A DNA stretch of 64,000 nt from Paenibacillus nuruki (lineage in GTDB: Bacteria; Bacillota; Bacilli; Paenibacillales; Paenibacillaceae), in NCBI RefSeq assembly GCF_001721045.1, contig NZ_MDER01000070.1, positions 62,001 to 126,000 on the forward strand, in the 5' to 3' direction. Made by a program: the position numbers and the translations under genes. How positions within the stretch are numbered: the first letter of the stretch is position 1; each line of letters begins with the position of its first letter. The notes below the pieces were generated by a model, which made no database searches, had not been told where the DNA came from, and was given only the letters and a program-made list of their open reading frames with translations. Below, in pieces: positions 7,823 to 17,125 of the stretch.

Positions 7823-8569
7823 ATGACAATGATTGAAGTACAACAACTCAAAAAAAGTTTTGGCGATCTCGAAGTATTAAAAGGTGTGAATTTTACAGTG
7901 GAACCGGGTGAAGTGGTTGCGATTATCGGACCTTCTGGTTCAGGTAAAAGTACGATGTTACGTAGCCTAATCCATCTGGAAGAAGTGAACAGCGGTAGTA
8001 TTTTATTTCAAGGTCAAGCATTAGTCGAGAACGGCAAATATGCGAATGCAAACACGATCAAAAAAATAACATCACGTATGGGGATGGTATTCCAGCACTT
8101 TAATCTATTCCCTCATCTAACGGTACAACAAAACTTGGAATTAGCGCCCAAAGCGGTGAAAAAAGAAAGTGTCGCAGATATCCGTAAGCGCAGTGAAGTG
8201 ATTTTGAATAAAGTAGGATTGTTGGATAAAGCGAATGTACTACCAGCTAATCTATCTGGCGGGCAAAAACAACGGGTAGCGATCGCAAGAGCATTGATGC
8301 TAAATCCAGATATTTTGCTTTTTGATGAACCGACTTCAGCACTTGATCCAGAATTGACAGGTGAAGTGTTACGAGTGATGCAGCAATTGGCGCAAGAAAA
8401 GATTACTATGGTTGTGGTCACACATGAGATGAATTTTGCTAGAGATGTAGCTGATCGAGTTATATTTATGGACAAAGGTGAAATTGCAGAATCAGGTACA
8501 CCTGCTCAAATCTTTGGCAACCCACAGTTAGATCGTACCAAAGCTTTTTTAAGTCGAGTAGAGAAGTAA
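7823..8569 (+). CDS. Amino acid ABC transporter, ATPase
   Basis: This 248-residue nucleotide-binding subunit of the GlnQ/HisP type has Walker [10 protein letters not shown] (~37-45), Q-loop [12 protein letters not shown], signature LSGGQKQR, Walker [13 protein letters not shown] and the switch His in VVTHEM. It follows the permease by 15 bp with its own AAAAGGAA site and forms the energising dimer of the importer. All motifs are intact. The assignment to polar amino acid uptake rests on family similarity to GlnQ, with the exact substrate open. Confidence 0.95.
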   Translation: MTMIEVQQLKKSFGDLEVLKGVNFTVEPGEVVAIIGPSGSGKSTMLRSLIHLEEVNSGSILFQGQALVENGKYANANTIKKITSRMGMVFQHFNLFPHLTVQQNLELAPKAVKKESVADIRKRSEVILNKVGLLDKANVLPANLSGGQKQRVAIARALMLNPDILLFDEPTSALDPELTGEVLRVMQQLAQEKITMVVVTHEMNFARDVADRVIFMDKGEIAESGTPAQIFGNPQLDRTKAFLSRVEK

Positions 8570-8677
8570 GTCTAATGAGCCAGTAATAGATAGCAGGCTA
8601 ATTGAGGATTGCGGAACAGAGTAGGTTCATCTAAGATCATATCGTAATCATAAAGACTGATCTGATGGAGGCGTACG

Positions 8678-9433
8678 ATGAATACACAATCAAAAGTAGC
8701 TATTATTACAGGTGCAGGAAGTGGACTGGGTCAAGCTACCGCTCTCAAATTAAGCGGTAACGGCATTACGGTCGTCGTGGTAGATATCTCGGAAACAGCT
8801 GGGCAAGAAACGGTATCGATGATCGAAGCCAAAGGAGGCACAGCGCTTTTTATTGCTGCTGATGTTAGCCAAGCACCACAAGTAGAGCATTTTGTTCAGC
8901 AAACAGTAGCTACATTTGGACGAATCGATATGTTTTTTAATAATGCAGGGATTTCCGGTCCTGGACTCAAATTAGCTGATCATAGTATTGAGCAATTTGA
9001 TCAGATTATTAATATTAATTTACGTGGAGCATTTTATGGGATGAAATATGTTATTCCTGAAATGCTTAAAATAGGTGGCGGGTCTATCGTCAATACAGCT
9101 TCTACCGCAGGTGTAGTCGGTGTACAGACAGTAGCTCCTTATGCCGCTACCAAGCATGGGATTATCGGTTTGACGCGTACCGCTGCGATTGAATACGGTC
9201 AAAACAATATTCGTGTGAATGCAATTGCACCCGGTACAATCGAGACACCGATGGTAGCTGAATTCGGAAGACAGAATCCAGAGACCATGAAAGCAACCGT
9301 TGATAGTATTCCTTCGGGACGATTAGGCAAACCCGAAGAAATTGCGAATCTAGTATCTTTCTTATTAGGAGATGAAGCACCTTATATCAATGGTGCTGTC
9401 TATGCCATTGATGGAGCTGTAACCGCGCAATAA
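8678..9433 (+). CDS. Short-chain dehydrogenase/reductase (SDR)
   Basis: This is a 251-residue classical SDR. The Rossmann motif TGAGSGLG lies at ~11-18, followed by NNAG, the catalytic Ser in NTAST, YAATKHG as the YxxxK pair, and a C-terminal GAVYAIDGAVTAQ typical of FabG-like enzymes. Family members reduce or oxidise alcohols, sugars or steroids with NAD(P)H. GGAGG lies 6 nt before ATG. It lies 108 bp after the importer ATPase without an obvious terminator between them, so read-through is possible, but no metabolic link is evident. The substrate cannot be deduced. Confidence 0.92.
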   Translation: MNTQSKVAIITGAGSGLGQATALKLSGNGITVVVVDISETAGQETVSMIEAKGGTALFIAADVSQAPQVEHFVQQTVATFGRIDMFFNNAGISGPGLKLADHSIEQFDQIININLRGAFYGMKYVIPEMLKIGGGSIVNTASTAGVVGVQTVAPYAATKHGIIGLTRTAAIEYGQNNIRVNAIAPGTIETPMVAEFGRQNPETMKATVDSIPSGRLGKPEEIANLVSFLLGDEAPYINGAVYAIDGAVTAQ

Positions 9434-9480
9434 GATAGAATAGGTTATCGTATCAGAATTTGGTACAATACGTATGCAAG

Positions 9481-9511
9481 AACCCTTGAATCATCATTTC
9501 AAGGGTTTTTC
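9481..9511 (+). terminator. Terminator after the SDR gene
   Basis: AACCCTTGAA pairs with TTTCAAGGGTT and a T run follows. The hairpin overlaps a spurious upstream ATG of the next gene, which helps place the real start at 9540. Confidence 0.88.
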
Positions 9512-9539
9512 TTATTTTGACATTATAGGAGCTGAAGAC

Positions 9540-10529
9540 ATGACTACACTAACATACACACGTCTTATTAACCGAACACTTGAAATTTTGGCAGAGCAGA
9601 GCAGTCAAGAAGCTTATACTTATATAACTGAACATGCGAATGAAGTAAAAGGTAACGATGCACAAGTGTATAATTTCCGTTATTCTTTAGCGGCTGCTTC
9701 AGGTATGAATACAGAAGCATTACAACTACTACAAGAAGCTATTTTGGAAAAAGGATACTGGTATTCTTCCACATACTTACTGGAAGAAGAAGATTTGAAG
9801 TCTTTACGTGATCAAGATGAATTTCAAAAATTAGTCGAATTATGTGTAGAACGAGAAACGTTAGCACGCGAAGAGTCTACACCTGAATTGAAAATTCTGT
9901 ACCCGAATGATCAAGAAGATCATACAATACAACAGACGATTATTGCTCTACATGGTGATCAGGAAAATATCGAAATTGCAGAACCTTATTGGATCAGTCT
10001 GTTAGATCATCATTACCGTCTAGCTTTACCTCAATCTTCGCAAATTCTGTTCACCGATGCGTATGAGTGGGAAGATGTAGAGCAAGGTGTAGAAGAATTG
10101 AAATGGCATCTTAGTGATATTATGACCGAAGATGCTCTAAGCCCTTCAACTACATCCTTGAAGCCGATTGTGGGTGGATTCTCAGCAGGAGCAAGAGTGT
10201 CTCTATATACTGCGATTCAAGACCCTACAGCGTTCAGTGGCTTGATTCTGGTCGCACCGTGGTTACCAGAAGCTTCAGAATGGGAGAAAGGGCTAGCGGG
10301 ATTACAGGAAGCTGGTGTTAAACTTTCGATTATGTGTGGAGAATGGGACGATGATTGTCTACCAGGTACGATGGAATTGATCGAAGCTCTACAAGAAGCG
10401 CATGTAGATTACCAATATATTGAGCTTCCTGAACTGGATCATGATTATCCTGAATCTTTCGCTCAGTTATTACACGAATCGGTAACTTATATTCAATCGA
10501 CAGAACAAGAACAAGACCAAGAAGAATGA
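9540..10529 (+). CDS. Alpha/beta hydrolase with helical N-terminal domain
   Basis: With the ATG at 9540 (ATAGGAG, 9 nt upstream) the protein has 329 residues. The first ~120 residues are helical and TPR-like, ending in a D-Q-D-E-F-Q-K-L-V motif. The rest is an alpha/beta hydrolase: the oxyanion region ALHGD, the nucleophile elbow GGFSAGA, an acidic residue in CGEWDDD, and the catalytic His in LDHDYPESF. It is probably a serine esterase or dienelactone-hydrolase-like enzyme in the cytoplasm. The E/Q-rich C-terminal tail is unstructured. The substrate is unknown. Confidence 0.85.
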   Translation: MTTLTYTRLINRTLEILAEQSSQEAYTYITEHANEVKGNDAQVYNFRYSLAAASGMNTEALQLLQEAILEKGYWYSSTYLLEEEDLKSLRDQDEFQKLVELCVERETLAREESTPELKILYPNDQEDHTIQQTIIALHGDQENIEIAEPYWISLLDHHYRLALPQSSQILFTDAYEWEDVEQGVEELKWHLSDIMTEDALSPSTTSLKPIVGGFSAGARVSLYTAIQDPTAFSGLILVAPWLPEASEWEKGLAGLQEAGVKLSIMCGEWDDDCLPGTMELIEALQEAHVDYQYIELPELDHDYPESFAQLLHESVTYIQSTEQEQDQEE

Positions 10530-10670
10530 ATATTAAGGAATAAAGTCGAACAGTGAGCATTATCTATTAAATAAGGTTTGATTTTAAAAAACAAACAAGA
10601 AAAGTTATAATGAAAGAACGACTTTATTACAAAGACAACAAGTTGCCGTCTTGAAAGAAGAGTGAATAAA

Positions 10671-11465
10671 TTGAAAATTGGTGTGTTGGACTCGGGGATT
10701 GGTGGATTAACTGTTTTACATGAGATGTTAAAAGTATTGCCAGAGGAAGACTATATTTTTTATGCAGATACTCAGCATGTGCCTTATGGTGAAAAGCCGA
10801 AAGACGAAGTGCGTCAGTATATTTTTGAAGCGGTAGATTATTTAGCTGCGCAAGATATTAAAGCGCTGGTGATTGCTTGTAATACAGCTACCAGTATAGC
10901 AGTCAATGATCTACGTCAAGCTTATGACTTTCCTATTCTAGGTATAGAACCAGCAGTGAAGCCTGCGGTTCAGAACAGTATGATTAAGCGCAAAAAGGTA
11001 TTGGTCTTCGCAACCACATTAACATTACAAGAAGAAAAATTTCAAAATTTAGTCCGTTCTATTGATACTGCTGATATTGTAGAAAGTTTGGCTTTGCCAG
11101 AGTTGGTACAATTAGCTGAAAAGCGTCAATTCGCAGAGGAAGAAGTGCAGTCTTATTTGGAACAAGCGCTATCTGGACTTGATCCCAATCAATATGGAAC
11201 TATCGTCTTAGGATGCACTCATTTTCCTTATTTTAGAGAACATTTGCATCATTTCTTTCCAGAAGAAGTAGATATTATTGATGGTGGAGAAGGCACAGCA
11301 CGAAATCTATATCGTATATTACAAGAGCATTCTTCAATCGGTGAAGGAACAGGTAAGATAATGTATGTAGAATCTGGCAAAGTTATTCATGAGGCAGAGC
11401 AGTTAGAAGCTTATCATCAATTGTTAGTCAGATTATCGTCCCCATCCCCATTTCGCTCATCCTAA
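10671..11465 (+). CDS. murI: Glutamate racemase
   Basis: This enzyme interconverts L- and D-glutamate, supplying D-Glu for the peptidoglycan stem peptide. The N-terminal LDSGIGGLTVLHEM carries the catalytic Asp-Ser. The two catalytic cysteines are in VIACNTAT and LGCTHFPY, and the conserved YADTQHVPYG is present. I prefer the TTG at 10671 (AAAGAAGAG, 8 nt upstream; 264 residues) over the GTG at 10662, which overlaps that site. Family length is 260-270. A terminator follows. Confidence 0.93.
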   Translation: MKIGVLDSGIGGLTVLHEMLKVLPEEDYIFYADTQHVPYGEKPKDEVRQYIFEAVDYLAAQDIKALVIACNTATSIAVNDLRQAYDFPILGIEPAVKPAVQNSMIKRKKVLVFATTLTLQEEKFQNLVRSIDTADIVESLALPELVQLAEKRQFAEEEVQSYLEQALSGLDPNQYGTIVLGCTHFPYFREHLHHFFPEEVDIIDGGEGTARNLYRILQEHSSIGEGTGKIMYVESGKVIHEAEQLEAYHQLLVRLSSPSPFRSS

Positions 11466-11495
11466 AAAATGATTCTATCCTCATATATACCAAGT

Positions 11496-11529
11496 AAAGC
11501 GCAGCCTATCATGATAAGCTGCGCTTTTT
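11496..11529 (+). terminator. Terminator after murI
   Basis: AAAGCGCAGC pairs with GCTGCGCTTT, with T following. The T run reads in the + direction. Confidence 0.9.
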
Positions 11530-11623
11530 GCTGTACTAATCAGCATAAGATGTAGTGTACATCAGCAAATATTTTTTGGATAAGCAGTATTCTAAAAAGG
11601 GAGTACACTTTCCACAGCTTTGG

Positions 11624-12055
11624 TTAAGAAACCTGAGTAGGAGAAGTAGAAGCAAGAGCAGACGGTGTAGAATGACGAAGGGAACGGGTAGCTTTGAACG
11701 ACATAGATTTACGTTTGGTTGCAGGAGGTCTAACCACAGATGTAGTGACAGCATGAGAGGATGAGCTAGTGAACGTCTGAGGAATAACTTCTGCTCTCGT
11801 CGGAGAAGCAGTGTATCCTGTTAGACGAGGATGAAGCGGTTGAACAGGCTTAATCGTAGGCTTCAGCTTGGACTTCGCAGGTTGCCATGCCAAAATCTGA
11901 TCTTCACGAAATGTACGTGGACTTCCTGTACGTAGACAGTCTGCATATACCAGACCTTTACGAATATGCTTGATCTCTATGCGTCGTTGAGTCAATTGAT
12001 TCGAACGATCCATATACACAATTTCTACAATTTCGCCTATATATTTGGATAACAT
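11624..12055 (-). CDS. WYL-like small protein, apparently SOS-controlled
   Basis: This is a 143-residue protein. Residues ~1-55 resemble the ligand-binding core of WYL domains: V-E-I-V-Y-M-D, R-R-I-E-I-K-H-I, G-L-V-Y-A-D-C and R-T-F-R-E-D-Q-I-L-A, a beta barrel with Arg at usual positions. The remaining ~85 residues are a basic, Ser/Thr/Pro-rich, probably disordered tail. There is no helix-turn-helix. The ribosome-binding site is TAGGAGA. The promoter region contains two LexA boxes, so induction by DNA damage is likely. WYL domains elsewhere sense single-stranded nucleic acid in damage-response regulators. The assignment is inferred from pattern only. Confidence 0.65.
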   Translation of the reverse strand: MLSKYIGEIVEIVYMDRSNQLTQRRIEIKHIRKGLVYADCLRTGSPRTFREDQILAWQPAKSKLKPTIKPVQPLHPRLTGYTASPTRAEVIPQTFTSSSSHAVTTSVVRPPATKRKSMSFKATRSLRHSTPSALASTSPTQVS

Positions 12056-12071
12056 ATCGTATTCTCCTATC

Positions 12072-12085
12072 CGAACATTTGTTCT
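12072..12085 (-). promoter_or_regulatory. SOS (LexA/DinR) box 1 of the WYL-like gene
   Basis: CGAACATTTGTTCT has a perfect GAAC-N4-GTTC core. It lies between the likely transcription start and the ribosome-binding site, 16 bp from the start codon. Confidence 0.7.
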
Positions 12086-12098
12086 TATTTATATTTTT

Positions 12099-12104
12099 AT
12101 TATA
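12099..12104 (-). promoter_or_regulatory. -10 element of the WYL-like gene
   Basis: The minus strand reads TATAAT between the two LexA boxes. No good -35 hexamer stands out at 16-18 bp, where the sequence is A-rich. Confidence 0.5.
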
Positions 12105-12106
12105 TA

Positions 12107-12120
12107 CGAACATACGTTTC
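12107..12120 (-). promoter_or_regulatory. SOS (LexA/DinR) box 2 of the WYL-like gene
   Basis: CGAACATACGTTTC matches every position of the Bacillus consensus CGAACRNRYGTTYC. It occupies the -35/-10 spacer, directly next to the TATAAT, 35 bp from box 1. Confidence 0.82.
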
Positions 12121-12279
12121 TTTTTCGAGTGTTATTTAAACCTTATTTATAATCATTCAGATAAGTACCAATTACATATGGATCGTACCATACGAACTAT
12201 TGATTTCAGTCTATGCTTATATTGGGTAAGTGAAGTGATAACGATTTATGGATAAGTACAGTTATTCAAGGAGGACATA

Positions 12280-14556
12280 ATGAAAACTAATATTCCACAA
12301 TTATTATCTCAAATGACGCTTGAAGAAAAGGCGAGTCTTTGCTCAGGTCTTGATTTCTGGAAAACACAACCGATCGAACGTTTAAATATTCCGTCTGTCA
12401 TGATGACCGATGGGCCGCATGGATTACGTAAGCAAGGGAAAGAAGCTGATCATCTAGGGTTAAACGATAGTGTACCTGCGACTTGTTTTCCATCAGCAGC
12501 AGGCATGGCTTCTTCATGGAACCGTGATCTTATCCGTCAAGTAGGGGAAGCACTAGGTCAAGAATCACAAGCAGAAGATGTAGCTGTATTGCTTGGACCT
12601 GGAACCAATATCAAACGTTCGCCGTTATGTGGACGCAACTTTGAATACTTTTCTGAAGATCCCTATCTTTCTGCGGAATTAGCTGCTCATCATATTCAAG
12701 GGGTACAAAGTCAGGGTGTCGGTACATCACTCAAGCATTTTGCCGCTAACAATCAAGAAGAACGTCGTATGAGTGTAGATGCGATTGTCGATGAGCGTAC
12801 ATTGCGTGAGATTTATCTAGCTAGCTTTGAAGGAGCGGTTAAGCAATCACAACCTTGGAGCGTTATGTGTTCTTACAATAAATTAAATGGAACATATACA
12901 GGAGAAAATAAATTTCTGTTAACTAAAGTATTACGTGAAGAATGGGGATTTGAAGGGTTTGTAGTCTCCGATTGGGGCGCTGTGAACGAACGTGTAGACG
13001 GTCTTCGTGCAGGATTAGAACTTGAAATGCCTGCTAATAATGGTATTGGTGATGCCAAAATTGTCAAAGCTGTTCGAGAAGGACAATTGGATGCAGAGGT
13101 ATTAGATCAAGCCGTTACCAAGATTTTGGAATTTATTTTCAAAGCGGTCGAGCAACGACAAGCAGATGCTACGTATAATGCAGATGAACATCATGCACTA
13201 GCACGCAAAATAGGACAAGAAAGTATGGTTTTACTCAAAAATGAAGATCACCTTTTACCTCTTGCTAAAAAAGGAAAAATTGCGGTGATCGGTGAATTTG
13301 CACAAAATCCTCGTTATCAAGGCGGCGGCAGTTCCCATGTGAATCCAACTCAACTGGATAAAGCATTTGACGAAATTACTCAATTAGTAGGTGATCAAGG
13401 TCAGGTATCGTATACAGCTGGATATGATCTTGATAGCGATGATGTCCAAACCGCATTAGTCCAAGAAGCGGTACAACAAGCAGCAGAAGCAGATGTAGCT
13501 ATTTTGTTTACTGGCTTACCTGATCGGTATGAATCTGAAGGATATGATCGAACTCATCTCAATATTCCGCAAAATCATCAACAATTAATCGAAGAAATTG
13601 CTAAAGTACAACCTAATCTCATTATTGTTCTTAGTAACGGCTCACCTGTAGAAATGCCGTGGATCAACCATGCCAAAGCTGTACTGGAAGGATATCTGGG
13701 TGGACAAGCATTTGGAGGTGCAGTTGCGGATCTACTCTTTGGTGAAGTAAGTCCAAGCGGGAAATTAGCAGAAACGTTCCCTATGCATTTAAGTGATAAT
13801 CCATCATTTTTATATTTCCCGGGGGAAAAAGATCGGGTCGAATATCGTGAAGGTATTTTTGTAGGTTATCGTTATTATGATACCAAGCAAGTAGAGCCTT
13901 TATTCCCATTTGGTTACGGACTCAGTTATACGTCATTTGAATATAGTGATCTACAGTTAGATCGTCAGCAATACAGCGATCAAGATAAAGTCAAAGTGAG
14001 TGTGACGATTACCAATACAGGTAAGACAGCAGGTAAAGAAATTGTACAATTGTATGTAAGTGATCATGAGAGTACAGTGACACGTCCGCAAAAAGAATTG
14101 AAAGGATTCGCTAAAGTCCATCTACAAGCAGGGGAAAGTCAGACAGTACAGTTTACCCTCGATAAACGTGCGTTCGCTTATTACAATGTAGATATTGCGG
14201 ACTGGCATGTAGAATCAGGAACATTTGAGATTCTAATCGGTTCTTCTTCTCGTGATATTCGTGTGCAACAATCGGTAGAGATACAATCGACAGTAGAACT
14301 TCCGATTACGATTGACCGTAATACAACGATGGGTGATATTACAACACACCCAACGACTCAACAACTGGCTAAAGAATTGTTAGAACGTTCAGGAATGGGC
14401 GAATTATTTGATCCTAGTGATGATATGATGTCTGCTATGGTCAAAGGAATGCCTTTACGTGCTATGGTGAACTTTGGACAGGGTAAATATACAGAAGAAA
14501 TGTTAGCTAAAGATATCGAAATATTGAATCAAGCATTTGTAAATAATCAACGTTAA
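12280..14556 (+). CDS. Glycoside hydrolase family 3 beta-glycosidase
   Basis: This is a 758-residue retaining beta-glucosidase or xylosidase of GH3. The N-terminal TIM barrel (~1-290) contains [10 protein letters not shown], the KHFAANNQE motif and the nucleophile Asp in VVSDWGAV. The GH3 C-terminal domain (~310-530) follows. A fibronectin-III-like domain (~570-640; [19 protein letters not shown] split as [17 protein letters not shown]) and a helical tail complete it. No signal peptide is present, so it is cytoplasmic and acts on imported oligosaccharides. AGGAGGACATA precedes ATG. It is monocistronic, with a terminator after it. The exact sugar is not deducible. Confidence 0.93.
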   Translation: MKTNIPQLLSQMTLEEKASLCSGLDFWKTQPIERLNIPSVMMTDGPHGLRKQGKEADHLGLNDSVPATCFPSAAGMASSWNRDLIRQVGEALGQESQAEDVAVLLGPGTNIKRSPLCGRNFEYFSEDPYLSAELAAHHIQGVQSQGVGTSLKHFAANNQEERRMSVDAIVDERTLREIYLASFEGAVKQSQPWSVMCSYNKLNGTYTGENKFLLTKVLREEWGFEGFVVSDWGAVNERVDGLRAGLELEMPANNGIGDAKIVKAVREGQLDAEVLDQAVTKILEFIFKAVEQRQADATYNADEHHALARKIGQESMVLLKNEDHLLPLAKKGKIAVIGEFAQNPRYQGGGSSHVNPTQLDKAFDEITQLVGDQGQVSYTAGYDLDSDDVQTALVQEAVQQAAEADVAILFTGLPDRYESEGYDRTHLNIPQNHQQLIEEIAKVQPNLIIVLSNGSPVEMPWINHAKAVLEGYLGGQAFGGAVADLLFGEVSPSGKLAETFPMHLSDNPSFLYFPGEKDRVEYREGIFVGYRYYDTKQVEPLFPFGYGLSYTSFEYSDLQLDRQQYSDQDKVKVSVTITNTGKTAGKEIVQLYVSDHESTVTRPQKELKGFAKVHLQAGESQTVQFTLDKRAFAYYNVDIADWHVESGTFEILIGSSSRDIRVQQSVEIQSTVELPITIDRNTTMGDITTHPTTQQLAKELLERSGMGELFDPSDDMMSAMVKGMPLRAMVNFGQGKYTEEMLAKDIEILNQAFVNNQR

Positions 14557-14565
14557 TTTGTAGAT

Positions 14566-14607
14566 AAAACAGTCTTTTTCGCTATGGAAAAGGGCTGTTT
14601 TTTTCTG
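14566..14607 (+). terminator. Terminator after the GH3 gene
   Basis: AAACAG-T-CTTTTTC pairs with GAAAAG-G-GCTGTTT and a T run follows. Confidence 0.85.
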
Positions 14608-14740
14608 TCATCAAGCTGTTTTGGATCAGCATAGAAATAGAATTTATCCACCATATCCCAACAATAGCCGTCTATATCTTCCATTTATATGATACAATTA
14701 TAAAGAGTCCACAATGGAAAGATCGAAGGAGCAAAACAAA

Positions 14741-15202
14741 ATGGCGATAGAAGTGATACGCGTTCAAACTCAACAACAACTGGAAGAATGTTTAAAAATC
14801 CGGAAACAAGTATTTGTTGTAGAGCAGAAAGTTCCTGAGAGTCGAGAAATAGATCAGTACGATCATTTGCCTAATGATGGTGTAGCTTACCACTTTTTAT
14901 TGCAAAAAGATGGTGAAAGTATTGCCGCAGGCCGTATGATTCGTTATGAAAATGGAGCAGCTAAAATGCAACGTATTGCTGTGTTGCCTGGTTATCGTAG
15001 AGGTGGATATGGCAAATCTATTCTTTTGGGTATGGAAAATTATGCGCGTCAAAATGGATTTGAAAAAGCTTTACTTGATTCTCAATGTCAAGCTGAAGGA
15101 TTTTACAATAAAATGGGATATATCACGATTTCTGAAGAGCCTTTTGATGATGCAGGTATTGCTCATGTTAGTATGAAAAAGCAACTTGTTGTCACGATCT
15201 AA
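14741..15202 (+). CDS. GNAT-family N-acetyltransferase (YjcF/ElaA-like)
   Basis: Start 14741 is chosen because GAAGGAG lies 9 nt upstream; the earlier in-frame ATG at 14714 lacks a site. This gives 153 residues. The N-terminus (CLKIRKQVFVVEQKVPESRE split: CLKIRKQVF, VEQKVPESRE) and the acetyl-CoA pyrophosphate loop RRGGYGKSIL mark the ElaA/YjcF branch of GNAT. The C-terminal GFYNKMGYI motif, also typical, is present. The substrate is unknown. It is monocistronic, with a terminator at 15239. Confidence 0.9.
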   Translation: MAIEVIRVQTQQQLEECLKIRKQVFVVEQKVPESREIDQYDHLPNDGVAYHFLLQKDGESIAAGRMIRYENGAAKMQRIAVLPGYRRGGYGKSILLGMENYARQNGFEKALLDSQCQAEGFYNKMGYITISEEPFDDAGIAHVSMKKQLVVTI

Positions 15203-15238
15203 TCTTTTCACCTATGTATAGACATGAATGAACGTAGT

Positions 15239-15274
15239 AAAACCGCGCCAGTTGCATAGGGCACGGTTTTTTTG
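15239..15274 (+). terminator. Terminator after the GNAT gene
   Basis: AAACCG-C-GCC pairs with GG-GCA-CGGTTT around a 9-nt loop, followed by a T run. Confidence 0.78.
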
Positions 15275-15300
15275 TTTTGTTGATCTGTCTGATAGGAGGT

Positions 15301-16041
15301 TTATGATCCTAACGTGTAAATTTTGTGTTGTTCCAAAAATGTCATTTCTTTTGTTTTGCCTACAAAATCATCTTTATCATCGTTATAATGCATCAACAGA
15401 ATAGTCGAACGTACTTGTTCTGGTAAAGACAGCAATTCATCTAACGTAGCATGAACAATACCCGGAGGATGTAATTGGCAATCATGCAGAATGGTCTGCA
15501 CCCCTCGCTCATATACCAAATGTTCCAGCAGATGAGGTTGGAATTTCATATCTCCGCTATAAAAAATAGTCTCATTCAGTAAAAAGGAATAGCTATTCTT
15601 GCCATCGATATGCGGAGTCTGAATCAATTCAATATCCAGCCCTTCGGTTAAAGTAATCGGTTGTTCAGCCACAATCGGTCTCACATCAAACACATCTTCG
15701 ATTCGTTCTATTCCTTCTTGGGTCATTCCACCGGATAACGTGTGCTCCCATAGTGGACGAACCAATGTACTTGCAATATATAGAACCGGTTTACGATTAT
15801 AGATAAATTTCATTTGAAAGCCTAGCTCTTCCAGTCCTCCAACATGATCTCCATGAATATGAGTCACTAGAATCGCATCTATTTCATTGACCGTTTTGCC
15901 CAATTGATGTAAAGCCAGTGGAGCTGTAATACCGCAATCCACCATCAACGTATAGTCGCCTACATGAAGAAGGGCGTTGTTATTATGATAATTTTTGGCA
16001 AAAGCATTACCTGTTCCTAGCATTTGTAGTTCAATAGACAC
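15301..16041 (-). CDS. Metallo-beta-lactamase-fold hydrolase (RNase Z-like)
   Basis: This is a 246-residue MBL-fold protein. The metal site THIHGDHVGG (HxHxDH) lies at ~59-68. An upstream DCG, a later Asp in YSGDMKF, and His residues in ILHDC and MHYNDD complete a dinuclear zinc centre. The N-terminal LGTGNAFAKNYHNNN resembles RNase Z and phosphodiesterase relatives, but the RNase Z exosite is missing. Likely activity is a phosphodiester or thioester hydrolase in the cytoplasm. AGGAGGAATACTGTGTCT precedes ATG. It is transcribed toward the GNAT gene. Confidence 0.88.
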   Translation of the reverse strand: MSIELQMLGTGNAFAKNYHNNNALLHVGDYTLMVDCGITAPLALHQLGKTVNEIDAILVTHIHGDHVGGLEELGFQMKFIYNRKPVLYIASTLVRPLWEHTLSGGMTQEGIERIEDVFDVRPIVAEQPITLTEGLDIELIQTPHIDGKNSYSFLLNETIFYSGDMKFQPHLLEHLVYERGVQTILHDCQLHPPGIVHATLDELLSLPEQVRSTILLMHYNDDKDDFVGKTKEMTFLEQHKIYTLGS

Positions 16042-16395
16042 AGTATTCCTCCTGTCTGTATTGTACGTATGATCTAGATATGTCTTATATGATCATTAGA
16101 CATTCTTCCTTCTCAATGTACCATGAATAGAACCAAGAAGGGAAATGATGAATATAATCCTGTTATAGCCAACCCGCAGAGATACAACTTTAATTCATTG
16201 GTTTAATAAGAGTTAAAGGTGAAAATGCAGAAGAGTGACCATATGTCAAAAGGTTACAATTTTTTCACCGCAACTGAACGGGACTAATGGAGTATATATG
16301 TATAAGAAGATCAGCATAGAGATACAATGCTTTTATAATACAGAAAGAATTGGAGTCGATAAGCTTTTTCTAAATATAAAAGGAGGGGTTCTTAC
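16042..16395. other. Divergent intergenic region
   Basis: This 354-bp stretch lies between the MBL gene and the stalk-protein gene. It should carry promoters for both. A TATAAT-like element near 16333 could serve the rightward gene. No RNA gene or operator repeat was recognised. Confidence 0.4.
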
Positions 16396-16950
16396 GTGAT
16401 ATGGAAAAGAGTTGCAGTCTGTGCATTAGCCTTTTTCTTAATGAGCAGTTCAGTGCTATTTGCAGATGCTGTAAGTCAAAAGATTAAAGTCTGGATCAAT
16501 GGAAGTGAGGTTAGTGATGGAGCGTACATGATCGATGGCAAAACCTATGTGCCTTTGCGTGAAATTCAAGGCATTGTCGATTATGATAATGATGCCAAAA
16601 CGGTCAAACTTACCAAACCTAACGTACATATCTTTTTATTCAAAAATGATACGGCGTTTGGCAACGTCAGTAAAGGAAAGCTCAAATTCAACGTATTTAG
16701 TCAAGTCGACAATTTACAAACGGATATTGTAGCTGTGAAAGTAGCGATTATCGATCCTTCAGGGAATCAAAAAGATATCCAAAGTCAGGATATTACACAA
16801 CAAAAAGATAACTTCTGGTTCCGCACATATGATTTCACATACGACTTTAATAGCGCAGGCAAGTATACAGTCGGATTTTATATGAAAAAGTCCAAAGCTA
16901 GCGATTATGTACTGGTATCCCAAAAGGTAATTACGGCGCTCAATCAATAA
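16396..16950 (+). CDS. Secreted protein with copper amine oxidase-like stalk domain
   Basis: GTG is the start (AGGAGGGG, 9 nt upstream). Residues 1-25 form a signal peptide (basic start, hydrophobic core ALAFFLMSSSVLF, cleavage near ADA). Residues ~29-75 match the copper amine oxidase N-terminal domain: I-K-V-W-I-N-G, then YMIDGKTYVPLREI, then TVKL. The rest (~80-184) is a beta-rich domain without a known motif, possibly Ig-like. Such 'stalk' proteins are extracellular and common in Paenibacillus; no copper oxidase activity is implied. Monocistronic. Confidence 0.85.
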   Translation: MIWKRVAVCALAFFLMSSSVLFADAVSQKIKVWINGSEVSDGAYMIDGKTYVPLREIQGIVDYDNDAKTVKLTKPNVHIFLFKNDTAFGNVSKGKLKFNVFSQVDNLQTDIVAVKVAIIDPSGNQKDIQSQDITQQKDNFWFRTYDFTYDFNSAGKYTVGFYMKKSKASDYVLVSQKVITALNQ

Positions 16951-17125
16951 TCATGATATCTGATTAGTCTCTCATCGATTAGGATCTGTTCAAGGTATGA
17001 CTCTCAATTGACCTGTCTAGGGGAAAGTGGTAAGATACACAAGTATTATTTCATGAATCCAAGGTATTGTACCTATTTATGAACCTAAATGACATTCAAT
17101 TTTATACTGAAAGTAGGTTATCCTA

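Noticed and set aside
9474-9539. Upstream ATG extension of the alpha/beta hydrolase
   Set aside because: The region is the terminator hairpin of the preceding SDR gene and lacks a ribosome-binding site; ATG at 9540 has ATAGGAG.
11555-11764. Plus-strand frame opposite the WYL-like gene
   Set aside because: Low-complexity Arg/Ser composition reflects the tail of the minus-strand gene read in antisense.
12228-12250. cre site upstream of the GH3 gene
   Set aside because: The best alignment (around TGATAACGATTTA) has three mismatches to the cre consensus.
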